A DNA stretch of 64,000 bases, from the NCBI RefSeq assembly GCF_003971235.1, contig NZ_CP034661.1, positions 372,001-436,000 on the forward strand, given 5' to 3'. This document shows positions 16,637 to 25,811 of this stretch, one piece after another (the first letter of the stretch is position 1; the number at the start of each line of letters is the position of its first letter). Both the position numbers and the translations under genes were made by a program. The notes under the pieces were generated by a model that was given only the letters and a program-made list of their open reading frames with translations, ran no database searches and was not told the DNA's origin. Source of the stretch: Chryseobacterium aureum (GTDB lineage: Bacteria > Bacteroidota > Bacteroidia > Flavobacteriales > Weeksellaceae).

Positions 16637-17547
16637 TTAGAAGATTGAAATACCATGAAATTGATTTTGTAAAATATGCTCAATGTTTAGAAAATTCCGA
16701 ACAAAGAAAATATTCTGCTACAAAAAACTTTTTAGATACGACTTCAACAATGCCGTGGGAAATTCTTGTATATAAAGATTATGAAGCGGTAATGCCTGTT
16801 CCGTTCGTAAGGAAATACGGGATAAAAATAGTTCACAATCCTAAACTTTGTCAGCAGCTCGGTGTTTTTTCCGGTAAAGATGACCTCGATCTTAATGAGG
16901 CTTTTTTAGAATATCTGGAGAAAAATTATATCATCAGGGCATATCCTTTTAATGATGCCAACCAGCTTCGTACCAGGATCAGAATTAAGAAGAACTTTAT
17001 ATTGTACCCTGATACTTATGAAAAAGTATATGCTGGATATTCTCCCAAAAGGAAAAGAAAGCTTAGGCTGGATGAAAAAGTTTTAAAAGAATCAGAAATC
17101 AGAACCATTTCTTTTGATACAGGAAAAGCTTTTATTGAAGCTAATACAATAGGACTTAGTAAAGATGATGATCTGGGAGAATTCATGAGGATTTTTGAAA
17201 CTTTCCATAGATCGGATTATCTGAAGTTTACTGCTTTTTATTATCAAAACAAGATGATCAACGTCATTGCCACTTACACAGACTGTAATATGGTAGCGCT
17301 TTTGGGGAATTTTAATGATAAAGATTACGTTAAATTGTCAGGGGCTTCTGTATTGATTGACCATATAATTAAAGAAAATATACAAAACCATATTTTTGAT
17401 TTTGAAGGAGGCGAACTGCCTAATATTGAAGAATTTTTCAGAGGGTTTCGCCCTGAATTACGTCCTTACGGAATTATAGAAAATTCAAAAAAAGACCTGT
17501 TAAAAAAATTGGGCTATCTCATCATCAGAGGGAAAGCTTTTTTATGA
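16633..17547 (+). CDS. FemAB/GNAT-like acyltransferase domain protein, function unknown
   Basis: 304 aa, soluble. The N-terminal half (YEAVMPVPFVRKYGIKIVHNPKLCQQLG) and the C-terminal half (FTAFYYQNKMINVIATY, then KLSGASVLIDHIIKENI..FDFEGGELPNIEEFFRGF) follow the double-GNAT pattern seen in FemAB-like aminoacyl or acyl transferases. The FxGxxLPxIxxFxxxFG-like ending is typical. The substrate cannot be inferred. Translationally coupled to radC by a 4-base overlap. Confidence 0.65.
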   Translation: MIRRLKYHEIDFVKYAQCLENSEQRKYSATKNFLDTTSTMPWEILVYKDYEAVMPVPFVRKYGIKIVHNPKLCQQLGVFSGKDDLDLNEAFLEYLEKNYIIRAYPFNDANQLRTRIRIKKNFILYPDTYEKVYAGYSPKRKRKLRLDEKVLKESEIRTISFDTGKAFIEANTIGLSKDDDLGEFMRIFETFHRSDYLKFTAFYYQNKMINVIATYTDCNMVALLGNFNDKDYVKLSGASVLIDHIIKENIQNHIFDFEGGELPNIEEFFRGFRPELRPYGIIENSKKDLLKKLGYLIIRGKAFL

Positions 17548-17565
17548 TGAAAAGCATTGTTTAGA

Positions 17566-17598
17566 TTGGTTCTAATTAAGTATTATTCCGTAACTTTA
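17566..17598 (+). promoter_or_regulatory. candidate promoter for the PhyH-type gene
   Basis: TTGG at 17566-17569, a 21-base spacer, and TAACTTTA (7 of 8 to TAnnTTTG) at 17591-17598, ending 22 bases before the ATG. Confidence 0.4.
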
Positions 17599-17620
17599 TA
17601 ACCTCCTTAGTAAAACAGTT

Positions 17621-18553
17621 ATGTTACAACAGATTCGTCAGTACAAATTATCATACATGCTTTATAACCTGTTTAAAAAGAGCAAATTAAAGCATAACAT
17701 TCCATTGTATAAAAAATACGGAATCCATAAGAACTATTTTTCGAGTATTTCGAGTAAAGATTTTGCCCATCTTCCCGCCAGAGAAAGGAAGGTAGATTAT
17801 GCAAAACTTACGGAAACTCCTTTTTTTAAGAAGTTGTCGGAAGAAAACAGAGAAAGTGCTCTTAACTATGATGATCTGGGCTATATGATTCTCAGAAACT
17901 TTATTACAGCGGAAACAGCAGATCAAATCAATACGGAAATTGATAAACTGATGAAAGACGGTACCTTGAAGTTTATCTACGGCGGAAAACTGATGTTTGC
18001 CATTCATCACTCAGAAATTATCAGAAATATAGGAAGTGATAAAGACTTGTTAGACTTCTTATCTGTTTTAATGGACGGAAAATCAAAACTTTTTCAAAGC
18101 ATTAACTTTATTAATGGGAGCCAGCAAAAAACACATTCAGACAGTATTCATATGACTACTTATCCATTAGGAGGATTACTGGGGGTATGGATTGCACTGG
18201 AAGACGTGGATGAAACCAATGGAGCCTTACATTATATTCCTAAAAGCCATAAACTCCCATATTTCCTTAATTCTGATTATGATAATGAAGGGACGGCCCT
18301 GAAAATAGGTAAGAAAAGCTACAGAGCTTATGAAGAATTCCTTGAAGACAAGGTAAAAGAGCTGGGCTTACAAAAAGAAATCTTTAAGGCCAAAAAAGGA
18401 GATTTATTAATCTGGCATGCCAATATCCTTCATGGAGGAGAGCCTCATACGGATAGCAACAGAACTAGAAAAAGCCTTGTATATCACTTTTTTGACGAAA
18501 ATAGTGTCTGCTATCATGAAGTGACCCAAAGACCTGCATTATTTGAACTTTAA
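17621..18553 (+). CDS. phytanoyl-CoA dioxygenase (PhyH) family Fe(II)/2-oxoglutarate oxygenase
   Basis: 310 aa. The N-terminal 70 residues are basic and helical; the double-stranded beta-helix follows. The metal triad is visible as His-x-Asp in KTHSDSIHM and a distal His in ILHGGEPHT, with the 2-oxoglutarate-binding Arg in SNRTRKS. VWIALEDVDETNGALHYIPKSHK is characteristic. Substrates of bacterial members range from lipids to amino acids and natural products, and none can be assigned here. It has its own promoter candidate. Confidence 0.88.
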   Translation: MLQQIRQYKLSYMLYNLFKKSKLKHNIPLYKKYGIHKNYFSSISSKDFAHLPARERKVDYAKLTETPFFKKLSEENRESALNYDDLGYMILRNFITAETADQINTEIDKLMKDGTLKFIYGGKLMFAIHHSEIIRNIGSDKDLLDFLSVLMDGKSKLFQSINFINGSQQKTHSDSIHMTTYPLGGLLGVWIALEDVDETNGALHYIPKSHKLPYFLNSDYDNEGTALKIGKKSYRAYEEFLEDKVKELGLQKEIFKAKKGDLLIWHANILHGGEPHTDSNRTRKSLVYHFFDENSVCYHEVTQRPALFEL

Positions 18554-18617
18554 CAGAAGTTTTCGCTTTATGATAAAAGCTTTTTGTAAGAATACAGGTT
18601 TAAAAAGATAGTTTTTT

Positions 18618-18625
18618 TACATTTG
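18618..18625 (+). promoter_or_regulatory. TAnnTTTG -7 box
   Basis: TACATTTG, exact match, 19 bases before the ATG of the membrane protein at 18645. Confidence 0.5.
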
Positions 18626-18644
18626 CATTCTTATAATACCATGT

Positions 18645-19820
18645 ATGAAAAAAAAGGGAAATATTCTTGTTTTTATATTTTCAATCTATGTAGGCTTTAT
18701 GTCGTACTACCTGTATACCCACCATTATTACAACACAGATATGGAAGCGTATATGGGGCTTATTTATAAAACAGAATATCCCGATATGAAGATTGAAGAA
18801 ATTCATAAGAAGGTATATGATGAACTAAGGGAAAAAAATCCGGATTTTGCAGGATTAGGTCCTGTGGATCCCATGGTGGAAGAAGTGGCAGAAGGGGAGA
18901 GTACTTACTACAAAATCATATCACAAAATCCCAAAGCTTATGAAGAAGAATTACAGCTTTTTACAGTAAAACCTTTTTATAATTTCATCAACTGGTCATT
19001 CTTTAAACTGGGTTTCAGTGCGTCTGCTTCTACTTCTTTAATCTCTATTATTTCTTATGCCCTCATCCTGATCTTGATTTTCGGTTTTTTGATAAAAATC
19101 CTGAAAAATTATAGCCTGGCTTTTATTATCGTCATTTTAATTTCAATGTTCAAGCCTCTTCCGGAATCAACAAGGCATGTTTCGGCAGATACTTTATCAT
19201 GCTTGCTGCTGCTTTTGAGCTTTTATGTATTTTTGATCAGGAGAAATATCTTTCTTTCAGGTATTCTTGCTATGCTGTGTGTTCTTACAAGGCCTGAATA
19301 TTTCATTTTTTATACATTCCTGTATGGTCTTGTTTATCTGTACAGAAACAAGCTAGAGGTGAAAACAGCTCCGTTATTACTCTCATATGGATATCTGTTT
19401 TTTTCCTTCGCTTTGATACAGGCTTTTAATCAGGTTGCCTGGTCTACACTTTTTATGAATCAGTTTACCAAAGTTCAGATTTATCCTGTTTCCAATCCTG
19501 ATCCGTTTTCGTTCTCAGACTATATTCATTTTATTAAAAGTAAAATAATGCTGGAATTTAACGGTTCATTCTTTCCGCTCTTTTTGATTTTTATCGTTAT
19601 CATTATGGCGAACAGATTTTCTTTTCACAGCAGAAAAAGTCAGGCTCAGGTCTTGTTTTTTGCGATTATTTATGGTACGGTTATGCTAAGATTTCTTGTT
19701 TTTCCGTCTCTGGTAAACAGAATGATGCTGGGCTTCTATCTTATCATTATACTGGCATTGGTCTACATACAAAGTTCTAGAGTGGATATCTTTAAAAACT
19801 CTTTAGAAGACGGAAAATAA
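18645..19820 (+). CDS. multipass membrane protein, possible GT-C-like glycosyltransferase
   Basis: 391 aa with about eight to nine hydrophobic helices. After the first helix there is a large extracytoplasmic loop (about 30-110) rich in Asp/Glu with YYNTDMEAYMG, and later loops with RHVSADTLS and LTRPEYFIFYT. An acidic residue pair early in loop 1 and multiple helices resemble GT-C polyprenyl-linked sugar transferases, but no defining motif is seen, so this is a guess. The next gene follows after 24 bases. Confidence 0.6.
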   Translation: MKKKGNILVFIFSIYVGFMSYYLYTHHYYNTDMEAYMGLIYKTEYPDMKIEEIHKKVYDELREKNPDFAGLGPVDPMVEEVAEGESTYYKIISQNPKAYEEELQLFTVKPFYNFINWSFFKLGFSASASTSLISIISYALILILIFGFLIKILKNYSLAFIIVILISMFKPLPESTRHVSADTLSCLLLLLSFYVFLIRRNIFLSGILAMLCVLTRPEYFIFYTFLYGLVYLYRNKLEVKTAPLLLSYGYLFFSFALIQAFNQVAWSTLFMNQFTKVQIYPVSNPDPFSFSDYIHFIKSKIMLEFNGSFFPLFLIFIVIIMANRFSFHSRKSQAQVLFFAIIYGTVMLRFLVFPSLVNRMMLGFYLIIILALVYIQSSRVDIFKNSLEDGK

Positions 19821-19824
19821 TTAG

Positions 19825-19832
19825 TAATTTTG
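19825..19832 (+). promoter_or_regulatory. TAnnTTTG -7 box
   Basis: TAATTTTG with TTTA at 19802-19805 and a 19-base spacer. It lies 12 bases before ATG 19845, so the message would be nearly leaderless; it also rules against the TTG start at 19830. Confidence 0.5.
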
Positions 19833-19844
19833 CAGTCTAAAATT

Positions 19845-20357
19845 ATGACGAGTCTCTCAGGATATCTACCGTATGCATTTGCATTGATTATTGCAATTCC
19901 TTTTCTGGTTTTGCTAAGACAATTTGTACACTCATACATTACCCTTAAAAATCAGGAAATAAAGCTACTTAGCGTGAAATCCAATTCTGAGAATAAGGCC
20001 CATTCCTATGAAAGAATGACCCTGTTTCTGGACAGAATGAAACCTTCAAACCTTATTCAGAGATTTGACAGGGAGCTTGCCGTTCATGAATTTATTTTCC
20101 TTACAGAAAAAACCATTAACGAAGAATTTGAATATAACTCCTCACAGCAGTTGTACATCACCAAAAATTCGTGGAAAAACATCGTAGATTCAAAAAATGC
20201 AATAATAGATCTTCTTCACAAAACCTATGACGGATTGAAGGGAGAGGTTCAGCTGGATGAATTCAAGACAATTTTCATCATGAACTATATGGAAGGCAAT
20301 GATTATATTGCTGAAACTATAGAAGACCTAAGAAAAGAAATTTTAATAATAACTTAA
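19845..20357 (+). CDS. conserved hypothetical protein with one N-terminal membrane helix
   Basis: 170 aa from ATG 19845. One N-terminal membrane anchor (YLPYAFALIIAIPFLVLLRQFV) is followed by a soluble, largely helical domain (HSYERMTLFLDRMKPSNLIQRF; QLYITKNSWKNIVDSKNAIIDLLH; IFIMNYMEGNDYIAETIEDLRKEIL). It resembles a small Bacteroidota family of unknown function. It lies just before the inorganic pyrophosphatase gene (17 bases) and is probably co-transcribed with it. No catalytic motif is visible. Confidence 0.8.
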   Translation: MTSLSGYLPYAFALIIAIPFLVLLRQFVHSYITLKNQEIKLLSVKSNSENKAHSYERMTLFLDRMKPSNLIQRFDRELAVHEFIFLTEKTINEEFEYNSSQQLYITKNSWKNIVDSKNAIIDLLHKTYDGLKGEVQLDEFKTIFIMNYMEGNDYIAETIEDLRKEILIIT

Positions 20358-20374
20358 AAAATAACAGATAAATA

Positions 20375-20986
20375 ATGATTCCAAATTTTAAAGCACATCC
20401 ATGGCACGGAATTTCTGCAGGAGAAGATGCGCCAAATGTTGTAAACGTATTTGTGGAAATTGTTCCTTCAGATACTATTAAATATGAAGTAGATAAAGAA
20501 ACAGGATATTTAAAGGTAGACAGACCGCAGAAATTCTCTAACATTATCCCGGCTTTATATGGTTTTGTTCCAAGAACATACTGTGATAAAGAAGTGATGA
20601 GACTTGCCGTAGAATCAGGAGCTACTGATGTTACTATGGGAGATCATGATCCTCTTGATATTTGTGTTTTAAGTTCTCACAACATCCATGCCGGAGGTCT
20701 TTTGATGGAAGCTATTCCAATCGGAGGTTTCAAAATGATCGACGGTGGTGAAGCTGATGATAAAATTGTTGCAGTAATGATCAATGACCATGCTTTCGGG
20801 CACTTCAGAGATATTGCTGAATTACCGGAAGCTGAAGTAAGAAGATTAATGCACTACTTCCTTACGTATAAAAACCTGCCGGATGAGCCTGCAAAATGCA
20901 GAATCCAGGAAGTATACGGAGCTGAGCACGCAAGAAAAGTGATCAAAGCTTCTCAAACAGACTATGCAGATAAATTCGGAGGATAA
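20375..20986 (+). CDS. ppa: inorganic pyrophosphatase, family I, soluble
   Basis: 203 aa. Family I signature GDHDPLDICVLS with the Asp cluster that binds magnesium and pyrophosphate, plus HPWHGIS and VEIVPSDTIKYEVDKETGYLKVDR at the N-terminus, a substrate-binding Lys/Glu region. It hydrolyses cytoplasmic pyrophosphate and pulls biosynthetic reactions forward. A membrane pyrophosphatase is encoded 2 kb downstream, so the cell can either waste or conserve the energy of PPi. A strong terminator follows. Confidence 0.96.
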   Translation: MIPNFKAHPWHGISAGEDAPNVVNVFVEIVPSDTIKYEVDKETGYLKVDRPQKFSNIIPALYGFVPRTYCDKEVMRLAVESGATDVTMGDHDPLDICVLSSHNIHAGGLLMEAIPIGGFKMIDGGEADDKIVAVMINDHAFGHFRDIAELPEAEVRRLMHYFLTYKNLPDEPAKCRIQEVYGAEHARKVIKASQTDYADKFGG

Positions 20987-21007
20987 GACTTTCCTTCCAA
21001 AGCATAC

Positions 21008-21039
21008 AAAAAAGCAGATGAATTTCATCTGCTTTTTTT
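21008..21039. terminator. terminator between convergent ppa and amidohydrolase genes
   Basis: AAAGCAGATGA (21011-21021) pairs with TCATCTGCTTT, flanked by an A-run and a T-run, so it works in both directions. Confidence 0.9.
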
Positions 21040-21067
21040 ATGACTGTTTTATTCTGTATCAACGGGC

Positions 21068-22789
21068 TCAGTTTCTTTTGTATACGGAATTTCCTTCTTT
21101 TATGGTTTCAAGAACCTTAATATCTCTTAACTTTTCAGGGCTTATCGTTAAAGGATTCTGGTCCAGAATAACAAAGTCCGCTATTTTTCCTGCTTTAATA
21201 GAGCCTTTTCTGTTTTCTTCCTGCAATTGATAGGCTCCGTTAATAGTAATTGCTTTTAAAGCTTCCATCGGAGAAATTCTTTCATGGGGGCCTAAAATCA
21301 TCCCTGAACGCGTTTTTCTGTTCACCGCTGCGTATACTGCAGTAATCAGATCTGGTGGTGTAACCGGGGCATCATGATGAATAGTAAATGTAATTCCTGC
21401 TTTTAATGCTGAATTGGCCGGGCTTATAAAAGCTGCTCTCTCAGGACCGAAAACACTTGAATAATGCCAGTCTCCCCATAAATAAGCATGAGTAGAAAAG
21501 TAAGAAGGAATTACCCCTGCATCTTTTATCTTTTGGATGTGATTGGGACGGCTGTTTTGTACATGAATTAATGTTGCCCGCAGTTCCGGACTGTAAATAT
21601 TCTCATCTTTTAACCTTTTAATAACCCGTATAGCCTGATCAATTGCGGCATCTCCGTTCACATGAAGCTGAGCCGTTATATGATTTTGAAAAAGTATTTT
21701 CAGGTCATTATAGAGCGTTTCATCGGTAAAGATGGGAAATCCTTTGTAATCTTTAGACTGACCTTCAGGAGGAACTAAATAAGGCTGGGTGAGCCATGCT
21801 GTTTTTCCTTGTGGAGAACCATCATCCGAAAATTTGAACCCTGCCAGTTTCAAACGATTTTCATACTTCATATACTTTGGCTTGAAGCTGTTGAAATCCT
21901 TTTTAAAATATTCGTAATCAGGAAAGTACACAATATCAGCTTTAAAAAGGTGTTGAGAGGCTGCTTTTTCGAGCAGAGCAACGCTTTCTCCCATAGTTCG
22001 CCCATCACAGATAGTGGTCTGTCCATAGCTTAGCCATTCATCCTGGGCTTTCATTAGATTTTCCATCGCATGAGCTTCAGTATTTTGACCTTTATTCATT
22101 TTTTCCGTTAGGGTCAATAATGCGGTGAAACTAGCATTCTCTTCTAATTTTCCGTTCAGTTTCCCTGTTTTTTTATCCCTGCCAATGTGGCCTCCTTCAG
22201 GATCTTTTGAGGTTTCTGTTATTCCCAGAAGCTGTAACATTGCACTGTTTGCTACGCTGGCATGTCCGGAAGCATGAATAACAATAATAGGATTGGTTTT
22301 GCTGATGGCATCCAGCTCTGTTTTTGTAGGATGACGGTGTTCTGTCATAATCGCATCATCATAACCATTTCCGATAATTGGCTGCTTATCTGTAATTTTG
22401 TGGTCTTTAATGTAGCTTCTGATCGCAATCTGCAAATCTTGAATTGAGTTCACTGTGCCATAAGGCTCGGGAGACAGATCAACAGCATCCATAGTTCCTG
22501 CTCTTGAAGTAAGATGCCCATGAACATCTATAAACCCAGGAAGAAGAGTTTTCCCATTTAAATGAATCATTTTTGTAGCGGGCTCTGAAAAACGTTCTGC
22601 ATCGGTTTTTGTTCCGGCAAAAAGTATTTTCCCATCTTTTACTGCAACAGCTTCAACCTGGGGAAAAGAATCTTCCATTGTGAGAATAGGCCCTCCAAAA
22701 TAAAGTATTTCAGCTTTTTCTTTGGGAATTTTATTTTGACAGCTGCTTATCATTGCTGCCAGAAAAAAAGTATATAATATCCTTTTCAT
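21068..22789 (-). CDS. amidohydrolase (YtcJ-like, Amidohydro_3) lipoprotein
   Basis: 573 aa. Lipobox MISSC places the mature N-terminus in the envelope. Amidohydrolase landmarks: LLPGFIDVHGHL metal site, IHASGHAS, HVNGDAAIDQA, LIHVQ and HHDAPVTPPD near the C-terminus, with the beta-sandwich segments AEILYFGGPILTM and KIADFVILDQNP at the two ends. YtcJ-type enzymes hydrolyse N-acyl or formamide bonds; the substrate is unknown. Monocistronic, with a TAAATTTG box upstream. Confidence 0.9.
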   Translation of the reverse strand: MKRILYTFFLAAMISSCQNKIPKEKAEILYFGGPILTMEDSFPQVEAVAVKDGKILFAGTKTDAERFSEPATKMIHLNGKTLLPGFIDVHGHLTSRAGTMDAVDLSPEPYGTVNSIQDLQIAIRSYIKDHKITDKQPIIGNGYDDAIMTEHRHPTKTELDAISKTNPIIVIHASGHASVANSAMLQLLGITETSKDPEGGHIGRDKKTGKLNGKLEENASFTALLTLTEKMNKGQNTEAHAMENLMKAQDEWLSYGQTTICDGRTMGESVALLEKAASQHLFKADIVYFPDYEYFKKDFNSFKPKYMKYENRLKLAGFKFSDDGSPQGKTAWLTQPYLVPPEGQSKDYKGFPIFTDETLYNDLKILFQNHITAQLHVNGDAAIDQAIRVIKRLKDENIYSPELRATLIHVQNSRPNHIQKIKDAGVIPSYFSTHAYLWGDWHYSSVFGPERAAFISPANSALKAGITFTIHHDAPVTPPDLITAVYAAVNRKTRSGMILGPHERISPMEALKAITINGAYQLQEENRKGSIKAGKIADFVILDQNPLTISPEKLRDIKVLETIKEGNSVYKRN

Positions 22790-22818
22790 AAATAATTAAT
22801 TCAAATCATGGTGAGAAA

Positions 22819-22826
22819 CAAATTTA
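22819..22826 (-). promoter_or_regulatory. TAnnTTTG -7 box for the amidohydrolase
   Basis: TAAATTTG on the minus strand, 29 bases upstream of the ATG. Confidence 0.5.
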
Positions 22827-22924
22827 CAAAATAATAGATTATTGTTAATGAGTTTTATTAAGTGTTTATAATTTCATTATATTTATAAGACTAATCTCAA
22901 TTTTTTAATATAAAATAATAAACT

Positions 22925-25657
22925 ATGGATCTATTTGTGTTAGTACCAATTTTTGGTGTCATAGCTTTGCTTTATACATTTCTTCAGAGCAACTGGGTCA
23001 ATAAACAGAATGCCGGAAATGAAAAAATGAAAATCATCAGCGGCCATATTGCAGACGGTGCAATGGCTTTTCTAAAGGCTGAATACAAAATCTTAACGTA
23101 CTTTGTGGTAGTAGTCGCCATTTTATTGGCAGTGATGGGATCCAGTAATGCCAACTCACACTGGAGCATCGGAATTGCTTTTGCCGTTGGAGCTGTATTC
23201 TCTGCAACAGCAGGTTTCATCGGAATGAAAATCGCTACCAAAGCGAATGTGAGGACCGCAGAAGCTGCAAGAACATCACTTTCAAAAGCCCTTAAAGTCT
23301 CTTTTACAGGAGGTTCCGTAATGGGAATGGGGGTAGCAGGACTAGCGGTTCTTGGTTTGGGAGCTTTATTTCTGATTATCAAACAGATTTTTGCGCCGGA
23401 AGCTACAGTAGACTCGCTCGAAATGGAAAAAACCATTGAAATTCTTACAGGATTTTCTCTTGGAGCAGAATCCATCGCTCTTTTTGCAAGAGTAGGCGGT
23501 GGTATTTATACAAAAGCTGCTGACGTAGGAGCTGACCTCGTAGGAAAAGTTGAAGCCGGAATTCCCGAGGATGATCCCCGAAACCCTGCTACCATTGCAG
23601 ATAACGTGGGAGATAACGTGGGCGATGTCGCCGGAATGGGAGCCGATCTTTTCGGATCTTATGTGGCAACGGTTCTTGCTACTATGGTGCTGGGTAGGGA
23701 AACAGTTTCTGATGATGCTTTCGGAGGCTTTGCCCCAATTCTTTTACCCATGCTGATTGCAGGAACAGGAATTATTTTTTCCATGATCGGAACTTTATTT
23801 GTAAAAATTAATGATAACGAAGGTTCATCCACGTCCAGTGTACAGAACGCTTTAAACCTTGGAAACTGGGGCAGTATTGTAATTACCGCCCTTGCATCGT
23901 ACTTTCTTGTAACGTATATCCTTCCTGAAAAAATGGTTCTCAGAGGTCATGAATTTACCAAAATGGGAGTATTCGGAGCCATCATGGTAGGGCTGGTAGT
24001 AGGAACGTTAATGAGCATTATTACAGAATATTATACGGCAATGGGTAAAAGACCGGTTTCAAGTATTGTGAGACAGTCTTCCACAGGCCATGCAACCAAT
24101 ATTATCGGAGGACTTTCCGTAGGAATGGAATCCACTTTACTGCCAATTATTGTATTGGCCGGAGGTATCTATGGCTCTTACCTGTGTGCCGGACTTTACG
24201 GAGTTGCTATTGCCGCAGCAGGAATGATGGCTACTACAGCAATGCAGCTTGCTATTGACGCTTTTGGGCCCATCGCAGATAATGCAGGAGGGATTGCCGA
24301 AATGAGTGAACTTCCCAAAGAAGTACGTGAAAAAACAGATATTTTAGACGCTGTAGGAAATACAACAGCAGCCACAGGTAAAGGATTTGCAATTGCCTCT
24401 GCTGCTTTAACGGCGCTGGCTTTATTTGCGGCGTTTGTAGGAATTGCAGGAATTGACGGTATTGATATTTACAGGGCAGATGTACTTGCAGGATTATTTG
24501 TAGGAGGAATGATTCCGTTTATCTTCTCATCGCTGGCCATTACAGCAGTAGGGCAGGCGGCTATGGCTATGGTGGAAGAAGTAAGAAGACAGTTCCGTGA
24601 AATTCCGGGAATTCTGGAAGGAAAAGCACAGCCGGAGTATGAAAAATGCGTCGCTATTTCTACCGATGCCTCCATCAGAAAAATGATGTTGCCGGGTGCT
24701 ATTGCAATCATTTCACCATTATTAATAGGATTTATCTTCGGACCTGAAGTTTTGGGAGGATTTTTAGCAGGAGCCACAGTTTGTGGGGTATTGATGGGAA
24801 TGTTCCAGAATAATGCAGGAGGAGCCTGGGATAATGCCAAAAAATCATTTGAAAAAGGGGTGGAAATTAATGGTCAGACCTACTATAAAGGTTCAGAACC
24901 TCATAAAGCATCCGTAACAGGTGACACCGTGGGAGATCCCTTCAAAGATACATCAGGACCTTCTATGAATATCCTGATCAAACTGATGTCAATCGTTTCT
25001 TTGGTAATTGCCCCTACTTTGGCCGTTTTACACAAAGATAAAATAGAAGCGAACAGACAGGCAAAAATTGAAAGTCTTACCGGGGTTTCAGGTGGTGTAA
25101 CAGGTGTGAGTGGAGATGCTAAAGTAATTACTGCTGTTCCCGGAGAGATAAAAGGCCACCTTAATGAAAACGGAGATTTTGTATATGAAACAGGAAATAT
25201 GCAGAAAATAAAACTGGATGGAGGAAAAACAATTGCCATTGGAGACGCAAGTCAGCTTTACCAACTTTATAATGCAGTTAAGCAAAAAGATAAATCTGCT
25301 TTGGATCCGAATAAATGGTATACCATTGAAAATCTATATTTTGAAACAGGTTCAAGCGATCTGAAAGCAGAATCCGCACTTCAGCTGAATACGCTGGCTG
25401 AGATTTTAAATGCTTATCCTGATCTCAAAATAAAACTTGGCGGATACACAGACAACAGCGGTAATGAAGACAGTAATCTTAAATTATCCAATTTAAGAGC
25501 ACAGACAGCAAAATTGAAGCTGCTTGAGCTGGGCATTGCATCAGACAGAATAGAAGCCGAAGGCTACGGATCACAGCACCCTGTATGTGAAGCGAATGAT
25601 ACGGACGAATGTAAAGCAAAAAACAGGAGGATTGATGTAAGAGTACTCGCTCTTTAA
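22925..25657 (+). CDS. hppA: membrane-bound cation-pumping pyrophosphatase fused to a C-terminal OmpA domain
   Basis: 910 aa. Residues 1 to about 710 are a complete M-PPase with about 16 helices: [14 protein letters not shown] and [18 protein letters not shown] (substrate and Mg binding), [24 protein letters not shown] (Ala after GNTT, as in the K+-dependent class), and [18 protein letters not shown] linker of about 80 residues ([13 protein letters not shown]..) follows. The last about 115 residues form an OmpA-like domain: [22 protein letters not shown] with the conserved Asp, [15 protein letters not shown], and NRRIDVRV with the conserved Arg. M-PPases have a periplasmic C-terminus, so the OmpA domain could reach peptidoglycan. 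Pumped ion (H+ or Na+) not determined. Confidence 0.92.
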   Translation: MDLFVLVPIFGVIALLYTFLQSNWVNKQNAGNEKMKIISGHIADGAMAFLKAEYKILTYFVVVVAILLAVMGSSNANSHWSIGIAFAVGAVFSATAGFIGMKIATKANVRTAEAARTSLSKALKVSFTGGSVMGMGVAGLAVLGLGALFLIIKQIFAPEATVDSLEMEKTIEILTGFSLGAESIALFARVGGGIYTKAADVGADLVGKVEAGIPEDDPRNPATIADNVGDNVGDVAGMGADLFGSYVATVLATMVLGRETVSDDAFGGFAPILLPMLIAGTGIIFSMIGTLFVKINDNEGSSTSSVQNALNLGNWGSIVITALASYFLVTYILPEKMVLRGHEFTKMGVFGAIMVGLVVGTLMSIITEYYTAMGKRPVSSIVRQSSTGHATNIIGGLSVGMESTLLPIIVLAGGIYGSYLCAGLYGVAIAAAGMMATTAMQLAIDAFGPIADNAGGIAEMSELPKEVREKTDILDAVGNTTAATGKGFAIASAALTALALFAAFVGIAGIDGIDIYRADVLAGLFVGGMIPFIFSSLAITAVGQAAMAMVEEVRRQFREIPGILEGKAQPEYEKCVAISTDASIRKMMLPGAIAIISPLLIGFIFGPEVLGGFLAGATVCGVLMGMFQNNAGGAWDNAKKSFEKGVEINGQTYYKGSEPHKASVTGDTVGDPFKDTSGPSMNILIKLMSIVSLVIAPTLAVLHKDKIEANRQAKIESLTGVSGGVTGVSGDAKVITAVPGEIKGHLNENGDFVYETGNMQKIKLDGGKTIAIGDASQLYQLYNAVKQKDKSALDPNKWYTIENLYFETGSSDLKAESALQLNTLAEILNAYPDLKIKLGGYTDNSGNEDSNLKLSNLRAQTAKLKLLELGIASDRIEAEGYGSQHPVCEANDTDECKAKNRRIDVRVLAL

Positions 25658-25676
25658 AATCAAATAAAAGAAGTAG

Positions 25677-25705
25677 AAAAGCACCGCCGGAGCGGTGCTT
25701 TTTTA
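25677..25705 (+). terminator. terminator of the pyrophosphatase gene
   Basis: AAAAGCACCGC, loop CGGA, GCGGTGCTTTT and T-run. Confidence 0.92.
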
Positions 25706-25740
25706 GATTATAGAACAAAAATTAGCACAAACAAAATATC

Positions 25741-25793
25741 CGCAATCATCTGTGAAAATCTGCGCAGTCTGTGGTTAAAACAAAAAAGCATCT
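25741..25793. repeat. iterated TCTGTG-type intergenic repeat
   Basis: ATCTGTGAAAATCTGCG is followed by AGTCTGTGG and, 18 bases on, by ATCTGTGC. The same kind of TCTGTG/AAATCTG string recurs between genes in many Bacteroidota genomes as I remember them. It lies between two convergent genes. Confidence 0.4.
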
Positions 25794-25811
25794 GTGCAAT
25801 TCTAAAAAAAA

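Noticed and set aside
25741..25793. TCTGTG repeats as a CRISPR-like array
   Set aside because: Units are short, unequal and without spacers; no cas gene is in the window.
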